DNA of 38,698 bases, from positions 1 through 38,698 of the forward strand of contig JAFGHX010000485.1 in NCBI GenBank assembly GCA_016929905.1. Reading direction: 5' to 3'. How positions within the stretch are numbered: position 1 is the first letter of the stretch; each line of letters starts with the position of its first letter. Shown here in pieces: positions 25,368 to 33,175 of this stretch. The DNA comes from Kiritimatiellia bacterium (GTDB lineage: Bacteria; Verrucomicrobiota; Kiritimatiellia; JAFGHX01). Below the pieces are notes generated by a model that ran no database searches, was not told the DNA's origin, and was given only the letters and a program-made list of their open reading frames with translations. Made by a program: the position numbers and the translations under genes.

Positions 25368-26483
25368 CTACATGGTTTCTATCTTCATCTGCAGGGCGCC
25401 CGCCCGTGCGAGCGCTTCCAGGATCGAAATCAGATCCGTGGGGGTGGCCCCCAGCGCGGTCAGCGTGCTGGCCAGGTCCTGGACGCTGGCCGTCTCGCCG
25501 ATCGCCGTGATCTTGGCCCGGCTTTCCACCGCATCGACGGTCAGGTCGTTGGCCTCGACCGTCTGGCCCTGCGGGGAGAAGGGGGGCGGCTGCGAGATGA
25601 TGGGCTTGCCCTTGATCTTGACGACGAGGTTCCCGTGCGCGACGACGGCCGGGCCGATGCGGACCTCGCTGCCCATGACGATCGTGCCGGTTCGTTCGTT
25701 CACGATGACCCGCGCCGGCACGTCTGGCCGCACGGGCAGCTTTTCCAGGCCCGCCACGAAGACGGCGGCCTGCCCGCTGTCGATCTGCGGCTGCGGGATC
25801 TGCACGACGACGGTGCTCGCGTCGCGGGCGATCGCGGTGCTGTCGGTGTTCTCGTTGATCGCGTCGGCGACCCGCGCGGCCGTGGTGAAATCCGGGTGAT
25901 TCAGGATCAGGCGCAGAATGCCGTTCTCATAGAAGGTGCCCGCCTGCCCGTACTTCAGCGTGCCGCCGCCCGGCACAATGCCGGTGGTCGGTACGTTCTT
26001 CGTCTCCGTCGCCCCGCCCGCCCCGCCGGCGCCGAACTCGTAGCCGCCCACCGTGACATTGCCCTGCGCCAGTGCGTAGAGCTGGCCGCCCGCGTTGAGC
26101 ATCGGCGCCATCAGCAGATAGCCGCCCTGCAGCGAGATGGCGTCCCCGACGGAGCTGACCGTGACGTCCAGCCGGTCGCCCTCGGAGTGGAAACGGGGGA
26201 CCGTCGCCGTGACGATCACCGCCGCGACGTTCTTGCTCTTGATGTCGCCGATCGGCAGGGAGAGATTGAAGTTCTCCAGGAAGTTCGCCAGCGTCTGACG
26301 GGTCAGCTTCAGGTCTTTGTCCCCGGTCCCTTTCAGCCCGGTCACGATGCCGTAACCGATCAGTTCCACCGGCTCCAGCCCGGCCACGCGCGCGATATCC
26401 TTGATGCGGACCTCGAGCGCGCCGTGGGCGCAGGCCAGACTCAGGATCAGGAGTGCGGACAGGATAACGGTCAGTTTCTTCAT
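25368..26483 (-). CDS. flgI: Flagellar P-ring protein FlgI
   Basis: 371 aa. A cleavable signal peptide (MKKLTVILSALLILSLACAHG) is followed by VRIKDIARVAGLEPVELIGYGIVTGLKGTGD, the FlgI hallmark, ILRLILNHPDFTTAARVADAIN, and VIVNERTGTIVMGSEVRI. It forms the ring in the peptidoglycan layer and so implies a diderm envelope. GAGGGA lies before ATG 26483; an upstream GTG-type extension overlaps flgH and is rejected. It is 8 nt after flgH. Confidence 0.97.
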   Translation of the reverse strand: MKKLTVILSALLILSLACAHGALEVRIKDIARVAGLEPVELIGYGIVTGLKGTGDKDLKLTRQTLANFLENFNLSLPIGDIKSKNVAAVIVTATVPRFHSEGDRLDVTVSSVGDAISLQGGYLLMAPMLNAGGQLYALAQGNVTVGGYEFGAGGAGGATETKNVPTTGIVPGGGTLKYGQAGTFYENGILRLILNHPDFTTAARVADAINENTDSTAIARDASTVVVQIPQPQIDSGQAAVFVAGLEKLPVRPDVPARVIVNERTGTIVMGSEVRIGPAVVAHGNLVVKIKGKPIISQPPPFSPQGQTVEANDLTVDAVESRAKITAIGETASVQDLASTLTALGATPTDLISILEALARAGALQMKIETM

Positions 26484-26491
26484 CGTATCCC

Positions 26492-27109
26492 TCAGAACAA
26501 GTTCAACCAGTCCCACAGGCTGGTGAGGATTCCCTTACGCTGGCTCCGTACCAGGGAGCCCGTCCCGAAATACTGGATGTTGGCGTCCGCAATGAGCGTG
26601 GAGTTGATCGTGTTCTCGCGGCTGATGTCGTTCGGGCGCACGGTGCCGGTGAGGATGAACCCGAGCTGTTCGCCGTTGACGACCACCGTGCGCCGGCCCT
26701 CGATGATCAGGTTCTTGTTGGGGAGGACCTCGGTGACGCGGACGGTAATGGTCGCTTTCAGTTCGTCCTTGTTCTCCATTTCGCCGCCGCCTTCGAAGCT
26801 GCGGTCGGTCTTGACCGACCAGGTCGGGACGATGGCGTTTGTCCACGGGGTCGCCTGGGAGTCGATACTGGGGTGTCCGATGCTGATCGACCCGCCCAGG
26901 CTGTTCTGCTTGTCGGTCTTCGACTGGGCCTCCTTGCTCGCGGAGGAGGCTTCCAGGATCAGGACGGTCAACAGGTCGCCGACATGCCGGGCCTTGGTAT
27001 CGCCGTAGAGGCGGGTGGCCATCGACCAGTCTTTTTCGTCTTTGGCCTGCGCCTGCCCGGCCATGGCGAGGGCCAGCAGGGCAGCCAGGCCGCACATTGC
27101 GTGTTTCAT
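26492..27109 (-). CDS. flgH: Flagellar L-ring protein FlgH
   Basis: 205 aa. It forms the outer-membrane ring. Diagnostic segments are ATRLYGDTKARHVGDLLTVLILE, VTEVLPNKNLIIEGRRTVVVNGE, GTVRPNDISRENTINSTLIADANIQYFG and the C-terminal RKGILTSLWDWLNLF. The signal peptide ends in AGQAQA|KDE with no lipobox Cys at the cleavage site, so unlike enterobacterial FlgH it appears not to be a lipoprotein (its only early Cys is residue 6). GAGGA precedes ATG 27109. Confidence 0.95.
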   Translation of the reverse strand: MKHAMCGLAALLALAMAGQAQAKDEKDWSMATRLYGDTKARHVGDLLTVLILEASSASKEAQSKTDKQNSLGGSISIGHPSIDSQATPWTNAIVPTWSVKTDRSFEGGGEMENKDELKATITVRVTEVLPNKNLIIEGRRTVVVNGEQLGFILTGTVRPNDISRENTINSTLIADANIQYFGTGSLVRSQRKGILTSLWDWLNLF

Positions 27110-27135
27110 GCTATTCCTCGTTTCGGGTTGCCTGT

Positions 27136-28086
27136 TTATTCCATGGCGACCAGACCGCTCTTGTGGCCGGTCAGCTCGACCAGGAACCGGCGCTTGGACC
27201 GTTCGTTCATGCACAGGATCCTGTCGCCCCGGCGGCCGGAGGCCATGGCTTTGGCCTGCAGCTGGATCTGCAGCGCGCCGTTGACGGCCAGCACGCTGAC
27301 ATGGTCGCCGCGCCGGCAACAGACGGGCTGGCGCAACAGATGGCGGCGCAGCGGCTGGCCGAGCTGCAGCACGCGCTCCAACTCGAGGCCGGCAACATCT
27401 TCGTCGGCGGCGATGAACCCCATCTCGCCGCTCTGCATGGGCAGCAGCTGCGTGGTCAACAGGTCCGGGGCGAGTGTCTCGCCGCGCGCGAGCGGGCGTG
27501 CGGCCACCCAGACGTGTTCGAGCGGGAGGACGGACGCCTCCACCGGGACCGTGCGGGTGGTCTCGCCGTCGACGAGCAGGGCGAGATGAAAACGGAATTG
27601 GCCCGCCCGCCCGGTCGCCTCGTAGCCCTGCACCTGGAACGAGAGCTTGCCGACAGGCAGGGTGAGCGGCTGGCGGAGGGGTTCGCATTCGACCTGCACC
27701 GGCGTGCCCTTCCAGGGCGCGGTGCTTGTTACGAACTGGGTGATAACCTCGGCCAGCTGTGTGCCGTCCATGGCGCGGCCCTTGCACACCACGCGGGTGG
27801 ACGGCTTGCCGCGCAGCACCACGTCGGACATGTCCGGGTACTTCTGCAAGGCGTAGGCGATCGTCTCGATGGCATACCGTTCGGCCAGGCCGGGCTGCGG
27901 CGCGGTGAGAACCGGCCGCTCCCGCCAGGACTCGGGCAGGGCGGCATTTTCGCCGACGAGCTCGCCGAGCAGAACCTGCGGGCCGGTCGTCTCGGCCGAC
28001 GGCAGAAGCGTCAGCCGGTGTTCGGCAACGCTCGCTTGCTGCAGCGCCCACGCCGTCAGCAACAGGCAGGCTGTGCGTCGTCTCAT
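27136..28086 (-). CDS. flgA: Flagellar P-ring chaperone FlgA
   Basis: 316 aa, exported (signal MRRRTACLLLTAWALQQASVA). The C-terminal SAF/ChapFlgA domain is visible: VWVAARPLARGETLAPDLLTTQLLPM, ELERVLQLGQPLRRHLLRQPVCCRRGDHVSVLAVNGALQIQLQAKAMASGRRGD. It helps FlgI assemble in the periplasm. It is longer than typical FlgA (about 220-240 aa) through an N-terminal extension. AGGAG lies 7 nt before ATG 28086. It sits between flgG and flgH, 26 nt from flgH. Confidence 0.92.
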   Translation of the reverse strand: MRRRTACLLLTAWALQQASVAEHRLTLLPSAETTGPQVLLGELVGENAALPESWRERPVLTAPQPGLAERYAIETIAYALQKYPDMSDVVLRGKPSTRVVCKGRAMDGTQLAEVITQFVTSTAPWKGTPVQVECEPLRQPLTLPVGKLSFQVQGYEATGRAGQFRFHLALLVDGETTRTVPVEASVLPLEHVWVAARPLARGETLAPDLLTTQLLPMQSGEMGFIAADEDVAGLELERVLQLGQPLRRHLLRQPVCCRRGDHVSVLAVNGALQIQLQAKAMASGRRGDRILCMNERSKRRFLVELTGHKSGLVAME

Positions 28087-28150
28087 CGTCGTCTCCTCTG
28101 TCTTCGCGGTGCGCGCGCGTCGGCTCACGGCGACGCGCGCCGTTTGAAGC

Positions 28151-28933
28151 TTACCGGCGTACGGAGTTCGCAATTCCGAGCATCTCGTCGCTGGCCTTGA
28201 TGGCTTTGGAATTCGCTTCGAACGCCCGCTGCGAGATAATCATGTCCACCAGTTCCTCGGCCACGCGCACGTTCGAGGCTTCCAGATAGCGGTGGGCCAG
28301 TGTCCCCGTGCCGCCTTCGCCCGGGTTGTTGCCGGCCTGCGGCGCGCCGCTCGCTTCGGTGGCCTGGAACAGGTTGCGGCCGATCGAGCGCAGGCCCTCC
28401 GGGTTGGCGAACCGCACGAGCGTGATGCGCGTCTTCTCCACGATGTTGCCGTCGACCACCGTCGAGAACGAGCCGTCGGGTGCGATGGTGACGTCGGTTG
28501 TCCCTTCGTCGATGGTATCCAACCCGGTCACCGGGTATCCGTCGGTGGTCACGATTTCGCCCGCCGCCGTCATCCTGAAGGAACCGTCCCGCGTGTAGGC
28601 CGCCGTACCGTCAGGCATGGTGATCTCGAAGAAGCCTTCGCCTTCGATGGCCATGTCCAATTCCCCACCCGTTTCCTTCAGCGAGCCCTGCAGATGCATC
28701 TTAGAGACGCCAACCACGCGGGAACCGTGTCCGATCTGGATGCCCGCCGGAATCTCCGTGTCCCCGCTGCTCGAGCCCGGCACCGCGAGGGCGGTGTAGA
28801 GCAGATCCTGAAAATTCGTACGGCTGCGCTTGAACCCGGCCGTATTGACGTTGGCCAGGTTGTTGGCGATAGTGTCCATCATCATTTCCTGGGCGCGCAG
28901 CCCCGTTGCGGCCGACCATAGCGCTCGTTGCAT
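28151..28933 (-). CDS. flgG: Flagellar distal rod protein FlgG
   Basis: 260 aa, usual length. Canonical N-terminus MQRALWSAATGLRAQEMMMDTIANNLANVNTAGFKRSRTNFQDLLY, central GEGFFEITMPDGTAAYTRDGSFRMTAAGEIVTTDGYPV, and C-terminus VRVAEELVDMIISQRAFEANSKAIKASDEML. It is exported by the flagellar type III system to form the distal rod. GGGAGGA lies 8 nt before the ATG; flgF ends 35 nt upstream. Confidence 0.97.
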   Translation of the reverse strand: MQRALWSAATGLRAQEMMMDTIANNLANVNTAGFKRSRTNFQDLLYTALAVPGSSSGDTEIPAGIQIGHGSRVVGVSKMHLQGSLKETGGELDMAIEGEGFFEITMPDGTAAYTRDGSFRMTAAGEIVTTDGYPVTGLDTIDEGTTDVTIAPDGSFSTVVDGNIVEKTRITLVRFANPEGLRSIGRNLFQATEASGAPQAGNNPGEGGTGTLAHRYLEASNVRVAEELVDMIISQRAFEANSKAIKASDEMLGIANSVRR

Positions 28934-28968
28934 CGTTCATTCCTCCCCGTGTCCCGGCGCGCGGAACA

Positions 28969-29697
28969 CTACTGCAGGTATCCCGTGATCATCTGGCCCT
29001 GCGCGCTGTCCTGAGCCGACAGAATCTTCTGACAGGCTTCGAAGTTCCGCATGCAGACAATGAGATCCGTCATTTCCTCGTAGATACTCGTGTTGCTGCC
29101 TTCGAGCATGCGATTGTGCATGGCGGTGCCCTCCGGCGGCGACTCGGGCGCCATGTCGGAGGGCGGCTCGAACAGCGTGTGCCCGACCCGGATCAGACGC
29201 TGGGGATCCTGAAAGCTCACCATCTCGAGCGTGCCCAGCGACTTGCCCTGATACATGAGCGATCCGTCCGGCCCGACATGCAGTCTGGCCGGGTCCAGGT
29301 CCGGCGGCAGCTCCACGTCGCCTTTCACGCGCATGCCCGCCGAGTTCACCAGGTAGCCGTCAACATCGATCTCAAATGCGCCGTTGCGCGTGTAGTACGG
29401 TTTTCCGTCCTGTTCCACCACGAAGAACGCGTTGCCCGCTATCGCAAAGTCCAGCGCGCGGTCGGTTTGCTGCATCGGGCCGGCCGTGAAGTCCACCAGC
29501 ATTCGGTTCAAATGCACACCGTCCTCGGTCGTCCGGCGGTTCATCGCGTCGTGGAACCGGCTCAGAAACGTCTTGCTCTTCGTGTCGACCCGCCGATAGC
29601 CCGGCGTGTTGCAGTTGGCCAGGTTCTCCGTGATCGCCTCGAGCCGCGACACCTGCCGCAGCAAGCCCGTACAGGCCTTGTAAATACCCGAGTTCAT
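28969..29697 (-). CDS. flgF: Flagellar proximal rod protein FlgF
   Basis: 242 aa. N-terminus NSGIYKACTGLLRQVSRLEAITENLANCNTPGYRR, central FAIAGNAFFVVEQDGKPYYTRNGAFEIDVDGYLVNS, and C-terminus SNTSIYEEMTDLIVCMRNFEACQKILSAQD place it in the rod/hook family. Its position before flgG gives FlgF rather than FlgE. ATG 29697 fits the family start. ATG 29727 falls inside a sigma-54 box and is rejected. No ribosome-binding site is visible, and the predicted transcript would begin only about 3 nt upstream. It is the first gene of the flgFGAHIJNK operon. Confidence 0.92.
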   Translation of the reverse strand: MNSGIYKACTGLLRQVSRLEAITENLANCNTPGYRRVDTKSKTFLSRFHDAMNRRTTEDGVHLNRMLVDFTAGPMQQTDRALDFAIAGNAFFVVEQDGKPYYTRNGAFEIDVDGYLVNSAGMRVKGDVELPPDLDPARLHVGPDGSLMYQGKSLGTLEMVSFQDPQRLIRVGHTLFEPPSDMAPESPPEGTAMHNRMLEGSNTSIYEEMTDLIVCMRNFEACQKILSAQDSAQGQMITGYLQ

Positions 29698-29710
29698 CGA
29701 ATCTATTCTT

Positions 29711-29726
29711 AGCACGTCATGTGCCA
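29711..29726 (-). promoter_or_regulatory. Sigma-54 promoter for the flgF operon
   Basis: TGGCACATGACGTGCT on the minus strand, with GG-N10-GC spacing and a perfect TGGCAC. The predicted +1 near 29700 nearly coincides with the flgF ATG, suggesting a nearly leaderless mRNA. Confidence 0.6.
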
Positions 29727-29740
29727 TGGGCGGGCAGAAT

Positions 29741-29775
29741 GGTCGAGGGTCGAGGGTCGAGGGTTGATGGTTGAT
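29741..29775 (+). repeat. Five tandem heptamers
   Basis: GGTCGAG three times, then GGTTGAT twice. The register continues after the MITE-like element (GGTTGAG copies from 29895 on). Heptamer-like words also recur in inverted orientation around 29980-30000. Confidence 0.6.
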
Positions 29776-29891
29776 TGCGCTGAAAAACCTCGGTGCGGGT
29801 GGAACCGCGCCCTCCAGTGCGCCATATCGTGTGGTTTGGAGGGCCGGGTTCCACCCCGGCCGGGCGTTTGATGGGGTTTTTCAGCGCAATC
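29773..29891. mobile_element. 119-bp MITE-like element
   Basis: Perfect 17-bp terminal inverted repeats: GATTGCGCTGAAAAACC (29773-29789) and GGTTTTTCAGCGCAATC (29875-29891). A second, inner inverted pair of 19 bp with two mismatches lies at 29798-29816 and 29837-29855. Direct repeats GATGGTT abut both ends (29766-29772 and 29892-29898), as in a 7-bp target duplication. There is no ORF. It lies in the intergenic stretch from 29698 to 30075 between flgF and flgM. The heptamer array around it could mimic the duplication, which is the main doubt. No autonomous parent element is in the window. Confidence 0.6.
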
Positions 29892-30002
29892 GATGGTTGA
29901 GGGCCGGTGGTTGAGGGGGAGGAAAGGCGGGAACGCGGCGTGGTTTGTGGTTCTGCGGCAAGCTCTGCCGTCGACCTTGAATCATCAACCATGAACCACC
30001 CT

Positions 30003-30020
30003 GATTCGCGGATGCGAATC
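30003..30020. terminator. Hairpin downstream of flgM
   Basis: GATTCGC/GCGAATC, 7-bp stem with a 4-nt loop, about 56 nt past the flgM stop. A nine-G run (30029-30037) lies between. No T-tract, so terminator function is tentative. Confidence 0.35.
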
Positions 30021-30075
30021 TATGAATCGGGGGGGGGCAATTCTTGCCGGTCGGATTGCGCGACAGGGGGTGAGT

Positions 30076-30366
30076 CTAAACGCTCGTCGCGCGGCGCAGG
30101 ATCTCGTCGACGACCGTGTCAGGCAGGTCCGGCGGTGTGTCGAGCTTGTCCTTGAACGCGGCGATCTTCTCGGCGCGCACCTTCGTCTCGTCGGCCAGGT
30201 TGGCCACGTGCCGGGCGAGGATCCCGCCGAGTTTGGACACATCGACCTTGTCCCTGGCGTGTTCGGCCTGCGCGGCCCGGCCCTTCCTGCTTCGCGCAGC
30301 CGTGCGGGAAACCTTGCCAAGGGATTCCGAAGAGGTCAAATCGTCCGGCACCTTCGAGATAGTCAT
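30076..30366 (-). CDS. flgM: Anti-sigma-28 factor FlgM-like
   Basis: 96 aa, no signal peptide. The C-terminal half matches the FlgM pattern: KVDVSKLGGILARHVANLADETKVRAEKIAAFKDKLDTPPDLPDTVVDEILRR. The N-terminus is basic and probably disordered, as expected. FlgM holds sigma-28 until the hook is complete and is then secreted. The call is strengthened by a sigma-28-type promoter 28-54 nt upstream, since flgM is often a sigma-28 target. The sigma-28 gene itself (fliA) is not in the window. Confidence 0.85.
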   Translation of the reverse strand: MTISKVPDDLTSSESLGKVSRTAARSRKGRAAQAEHARDKVDVSKLGGILARHVANLADETKVRAEKIAAFKDKLDTPPDLPDTVVDEILRRATSV

Positions 30367-30393
30367 GATCAGCCTTGCTCGCTTCTAATTCAC

Positions 30394-30420
30394 TAATCGA
30401 CAAAACCCGGTCCGGGCTTA
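30394..30420 (-). promoter_or_regulatory. Sigma-28 promoter for flgM
   Basis: TAAG-N15-GTCGATTA on the minus strand, against TAAA-N15-GCCGATAA. It has the same TAAG and GATTA variants as the site before the second flagellin. The start near 30387 gives a leader of about 20 nt. Confidence 0.65.
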
Positions 30421-30441
30421 AGGGCCTGTTCAGGGCGGGCC

Positions 30442-31170
30442 TTACGAGGCCTTTTTCGCGCGCCACGCTTCCTTGCGCAACGCCCTCATGCACTGGGTGC
30501 AAACAAAAGCCGCGTACTGGGCGGGTGAGGCCAGCAGGGTATCCAGGCTCTCCGTGTTATATTTCCTGGCGTGCCGGCTCTGCAGGTACCGATCCGCGGC
30601 CGTCAAGACGCACTGTTCGGACGCATCGAAGGTGGCGTCCATTTCCGCCACTATCTCATGGCTGGCCGTCTCGATCAAGGCGAAAGTCAGGGTGAGGGCC
30701 TGGGGCGGATACAGGCGGAAATGCTCAACATGGCCCGCCAGGACATGGGTGACGCCGAGCAGCTTGCCCAGCCGGCTGATTTCATGTACGTCGAACACCC
30801 CAACGACCGGCATCAAATTCGCTTTTGTGACGAAATCCTTCAGTTCGCCGCCCGCCCGCACGGCGACGATGCGCACCGGCAGGTAATTGCGCGCTTCCTT
30901 GGCCAGCAGCCGGTTGAGCTCCCCCATATTCGGCTCCGGCACGTCGCCCAGGAAGGGGAGTATGGCGACCAGCTCCCCGCCGGACAAAGGGTGCTGGCTG
31001 CCGGCCTGCACGAAACGGATCATGTGGATGCTTTCGCCCGGCAGGCCCCAGTGCCCGAAATCGCGCCCCCGATGCGTGGCGGTGCAGCCGGCGAGCAGGC
31101 CGAGCAGGCCGAGCGCCAATGCGCAACGGGAAGCGCAAGAGACGGCAGGCACGGTGTGTGGGTGTCTCAC
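30442..31170 (-). CDS. Outer-membrane lipoprotein with CsgG/LpoB-like fold
   Basis: 242 aa from GTG 31170 (GGAGA upstream; GTGA overlap with the preceding stop). The lipoprotein signal ends in LLGLLAGC, Cys29. The body looks like a CsgG/LpoB/FlgO-type domain: GGELVAILPFLGD, LNRLLAKEARNYLP, ISRLGKLLGVTHVLAGHVEHFRLYP, LTLTFALIETASHEIVAEMD. A basic C-terminal tail (ALRKEAWRAKKAS) follows a CTQC pair. Such proteins often build envelope rings or regulate wall enzymes. Its place in the flagellar cluster suggests an outer-membrane flagellar accessory protein like Vibrio FlgO/FlgP (inference). Confidence 0.75.
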   Translation of the reverse strand: MRHPHTVPAVSCASRCALALGLLGLLAGCTATHRGRDFGHWGLPGESIHMIRFVQAGSQHPLSGGELVAILPFLGDVPEPNMGELNRLLAKEARNYLPVRIVAVRAGGELKDFVTKANLMPVVGVFDVHEISRLGKLLGVTHVLAGHVEHFRLYPPQALTLTFALIETASHEIVAEMDATFDASEQCVLTAADRYLQSRHARKYNTESLDTLLASPAQYAAFVCTQCMRALRKEAWRAKKAS

Positions 31171-31538
31171 GCGTTTCTCCGTAGGTCGGATGGTACGGCA
31201 TCCGCGCTGTATTCGCAGTCCAATTCCGCGTGTCGTCCGCAGGGACACGAGATTCGGATGCCGGTGATCTTCTGCCCTTCGCGCACCACTTCCACCTGAA
31301 TCTCCCCCGGCAGGGGCGTGCGGCGTTCGCAGCGGATCAGTTTCGGCTGGCGTGATATGGCCACCTGCCCGCCGCGGATGATCTTCGAAAACGGTTCCTG
31401 GCCCGGCTTGAGCTTGTCGACGCTCGTCACGATGGTGGTCTTGTCCACGAAGTACTTCTTGCGCAGGAGCCGATTCGTACTCGTTTCGACATCCAGCCCG
31501 ACACCATCTGGCAGTTGGTCCGATTCGCCCATGCTCAT
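31167..31538 (-). CDS. Unknown flagellar-locus protein with CPC...C motif
   Basis: 123 aa, soluble, no signal peptide. An N-terminal basic segment (NRLLRKKYFVDKTTIVTSVDKLKPGQEPFSKII) precedes a beta-rich part, RCERRTPLPGEIQVEVVREGQKITGIRI, and a cysteine motif SCPCGRHAELDC near residue 100, which could bind metal. I do not recognise the family. AGGGGTG lies before ATG 31538. The stop overlaps the lipoprotein start by four bases, so the two are coupled. Confidence 0.7.
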   Translation of the reverse strand: MSMGESDQLPDGVGLDVETSTNRLLRKKYFVDKTTIVTSVDKLKPGQEPFSKIIRGGQVAISRQPKLIRCERRTPLPGEIQVEVVREGQKITGIRISCPCGRHAELDCEYSADAVPSDLRRNA

Positions 31539-31589
31539 GGTACACCCCTGGAGTTGCGCTACCGATCACCACGTAAGCAAGTCCCATTC

Positions 31590-31614
31590 CACGCGGGCTC
31601 CGTTCGCCCGCGTG
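31590..31614 (-). terminator. Hairpin after the CheY-like gene
   Basis: Perfect 9-bp stem CACGCGGGC/GCCCGCGTG with a 7-nt loop, about 15 nt past the stop at 31630. No U-tract follows. It may end or attenuate the regulator transcript before the next genes. Confidence 0.5.
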
Positions 31615-31629
31615 CCTCGTTCAGGCGGG

Positions 31630-32001
31630 TCAGCCCGGCGCGCCGCCGGCGCTGTCCACCATTTCGGCCAGAATGTCGAGATCGAAGGGTTTCTGGAGGA
31701 ACTGAATGTCTCTCGTGCGGTCTGACAGGGCTTCAGGCGTGCGGACGTGCCCGGAAATGACGATCAGGCGGCATGGCAGGCCGGATTCGAGCAGATGGTC
31801 CACGAGGTTGCCGCCCGCTGCCACGGGCAGCTCCAGGTCGGCGATGACGACGTCGAATGGGCCCGATGTCGCCTTCTTCAGCGCCTCGTCGCCGTCGCGA
31901 CAGGTGACGACACTGTAGCGGCGGCGCTGGAGGTAGCGCGACACGCTTTTCAGGATCATGGGCTCGTCATCGGCGAGTAGAACACTCAGTGGTTTGGCCA
32001 T
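31630..32001 (-). CDS. CheY-like response regulator
   Basis: 123 aa, receiver domain only. Asp11/Asp12 acidic pair, phosphoacceptor Asp55 in VIADLELP, Ser83 in VISGH and Lys104 in LQKPF. No output domain. GGGGGAG precedes the ATG. It lies between fliT-like and the CPC-motif gene, with its own promoter-like sequence upstream and a hairpin downstream, so it may be a separate unit. No cognate kinase is adjacent; its place in the motility island suggests control of flagellar genes or motor (inference). Confidence 0.92.
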   Translation of the reverse strand: MAKPLSVLLADDEPMILKSVSRYLQRRRYSVVTCRDGDEALKKATSGPFDVVIADLELPVAAGGNLVDHLLESGLPCRLIVISGHVRTPEALSDRTRDIQFLQKPFDLDILAEMVDSAGGAPG

Positions 32002-32052
32002 ACGGGCTCCCCCAGGAAGGATGCAAGGCGCCTTGCTTCATCCGGCCGGGCC

Positions 32053-32081
32053 AGTATACCTCTCTTGGGCCGGAATGGAAA
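32053..32081 (-). promoter_or_regulatory. Sigma-70-like promoter before the CheY-like gene
   Basis: TTTCCA (-35, 4/6), 17 nt, TATACT (-10, 5/6). The 269-nt stretch 32002-32270 otherwise holds only a small ACGCC-GTAA-GGCGT hairpin (32168-32181). Confidence 0.45.
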
Positions 32082-32270
32082 GCGCAAATCGTGCGCACGA
32101 CGCGCTCGCCCAGGGCCGGCCTCCGGAGGCAAGCGGCGGAAACCACCGGATATGCCGTTTGTAGTTAACGCCGTAAGGCGTGTGGCAACGTGCGAGTCGG
32201 GTCTTGAGACAGCCTCTCCGTGCCGGCCGCGGGCTTTCTCGACGGGCGCAACGCTGCCCGTTTTGGGCGT

Positions 32271-32621
32271 CTACCCGCTGTCGCGGAAGCAGACGCCTCG
32301 GCGGGCGGGGGTTTTTCGGTAGCCGCGGGCCAGGCGGTTGGCGGCTCCCTTGCGAAGGTGGAGGTCGTCGATCTTGGCCCGTGTGGCGGCACGCAGCTCG
32401 GAGAGCATGGCGACGAACCGTTCGTCGTCGGCCTTTGCCTGGCGCAGCATGTCCTCCAGCGCGTGACGCGCGGGCGTCTCGTTCACGAGTGCATGCAGCA
32501 CGCCGTTCCGTGTCCTCGCGAGACGGCGGTACTGGTCGAGCCGGCCCTGGGCCAGCGCGTGGTGCATGGCCAGCGCCAGGTCCGCGAGCTCGGTCGGCCG
32601 CTGGGCGTTGGGTTCGTTCAT
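32271..32621 (-). CDS. fliT: FliT-like flagellar chaperone
   Basis: 116 aa, predicted helical: LADLALAMHHALAQGRLDQYRRLARTRNGVLHAL, ALEDMLRQAKADDERFVAMLSELRAATRAKIDDL, then HLRKGAANRLARGYRK, a C-terminal GR..AY-like ending typical of FliT-type chaperones. It directly follows fliS (40 nt), the usual fliS-fliT order. ATG 32621 has no strong ribosome-binding site; GTG 32636 is an alternative. Similarity in this family is weak, so the name rests on shape and position. Confidence 0.62.
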   Translation of the reverse strand: MNEPNAQRPTELADLALAMHHALAQGRLDQYRRLARTRNGVLHALVNETPARHALEDMLRQAKADDERFVAMLSELRAATRAKIDDLHLRKGAANRLARGYRKTPARRGVCFRDSG

Positions 32622-32661
32622 CGGCTGAGAATCCACCGGCACGCTGACGTCACGGCCCGGC

Positions 32662-33102
32662 TCAACCGGAGAAGAGGACGTTGTCTTTCCTCTGGGGCGG
32701 CGCCGCCGTCTCGGTTCTGGGCAATTCTTTCTTGGTGACCTGCTCCCAGGCTTCGCGCAAGTCGTTGAGCATTTCGCGCACGTCCTTGACGGGCTGCAAG
32801 GCCTTCTTGGCGTTCGCCTCGGCGAGGTGGTGCACCATGAAGTCATAGAGCCGCTGCAGGTTCACCGCAATTTCGCCGCCCCGTTCCATGTCCAGTGAGA
32901 CCGACAGCTCCGTGATGACGTCTTGCGCATGGAGCAGGGCATTGTTGATGGCTTCGAACCGGCCGGGGTCGTCACCCGTCACGGCCAGCGCCTTTTCGGC
33001 CGTTGTGAGCGAGCGGATCGCCTCGTCGTAGAGCATCAGAATCAGCTCCATTGGGCTGGCGGTCATCACATGTGTTCGGCGATAGTCTTCTGTTCCGGGC
33101 AT
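32662..33102 (-). CDS. fliS: Flagellin export chaperone FliS
   Basis: 146 aa. Family hallmarks: YRRTHVMTASPMELILMLYDEAIRSLTTAEKAL, NNALLHAQDVITELSVSLDMERGGEIAVNLQRLYDFMVHHLAEAN and the helix VKDVREMLNDLREAW. It binds the C-terminus of flagellin and keeps it export-competent; in FliW-containing bacteria it also takes part in the flagellin checkpoint. AAAGGAGG lies 8 nt before the ATG. It is 73 nt after the Maf-like gene. Confidence 0.96.
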   Translation of the reverse strand: MPGTEDYRRTHVMTASPMELILMLYDEAIRSLTTAEKALAVTGDDPGRFEAINNALLHAQDVITELSVSLDMERGGEIAVNLQRLYDFMVHHLAEANAKKALQPVKDVREMLNDLREAWEQVTKKELPRTETAAPPQRKDNVLFSG

Positions 33103-33175
33103 TTTCGTGCCTCCTTTCCCTTCGCAATGGGTCCCCTTACGCTGGTTGTCGACAAGACGACGGCGTGTCAGCGCC

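Noticed and set aside
29029..30037. CRISPR-like or satellite array from the heptamers near flgF
   Set aside because: Only five heptamers without spacers of regular length; better explained as a short tandem repeat interrupted by the MITE-like element.
30029..30037. Nine-G homopolymer as a phase-variation tract
   Set aside because: It lies in non-coding DNA about 40 nt past the flgM stop and away from promoters, so no switchable gene is evident, although length change could occur.
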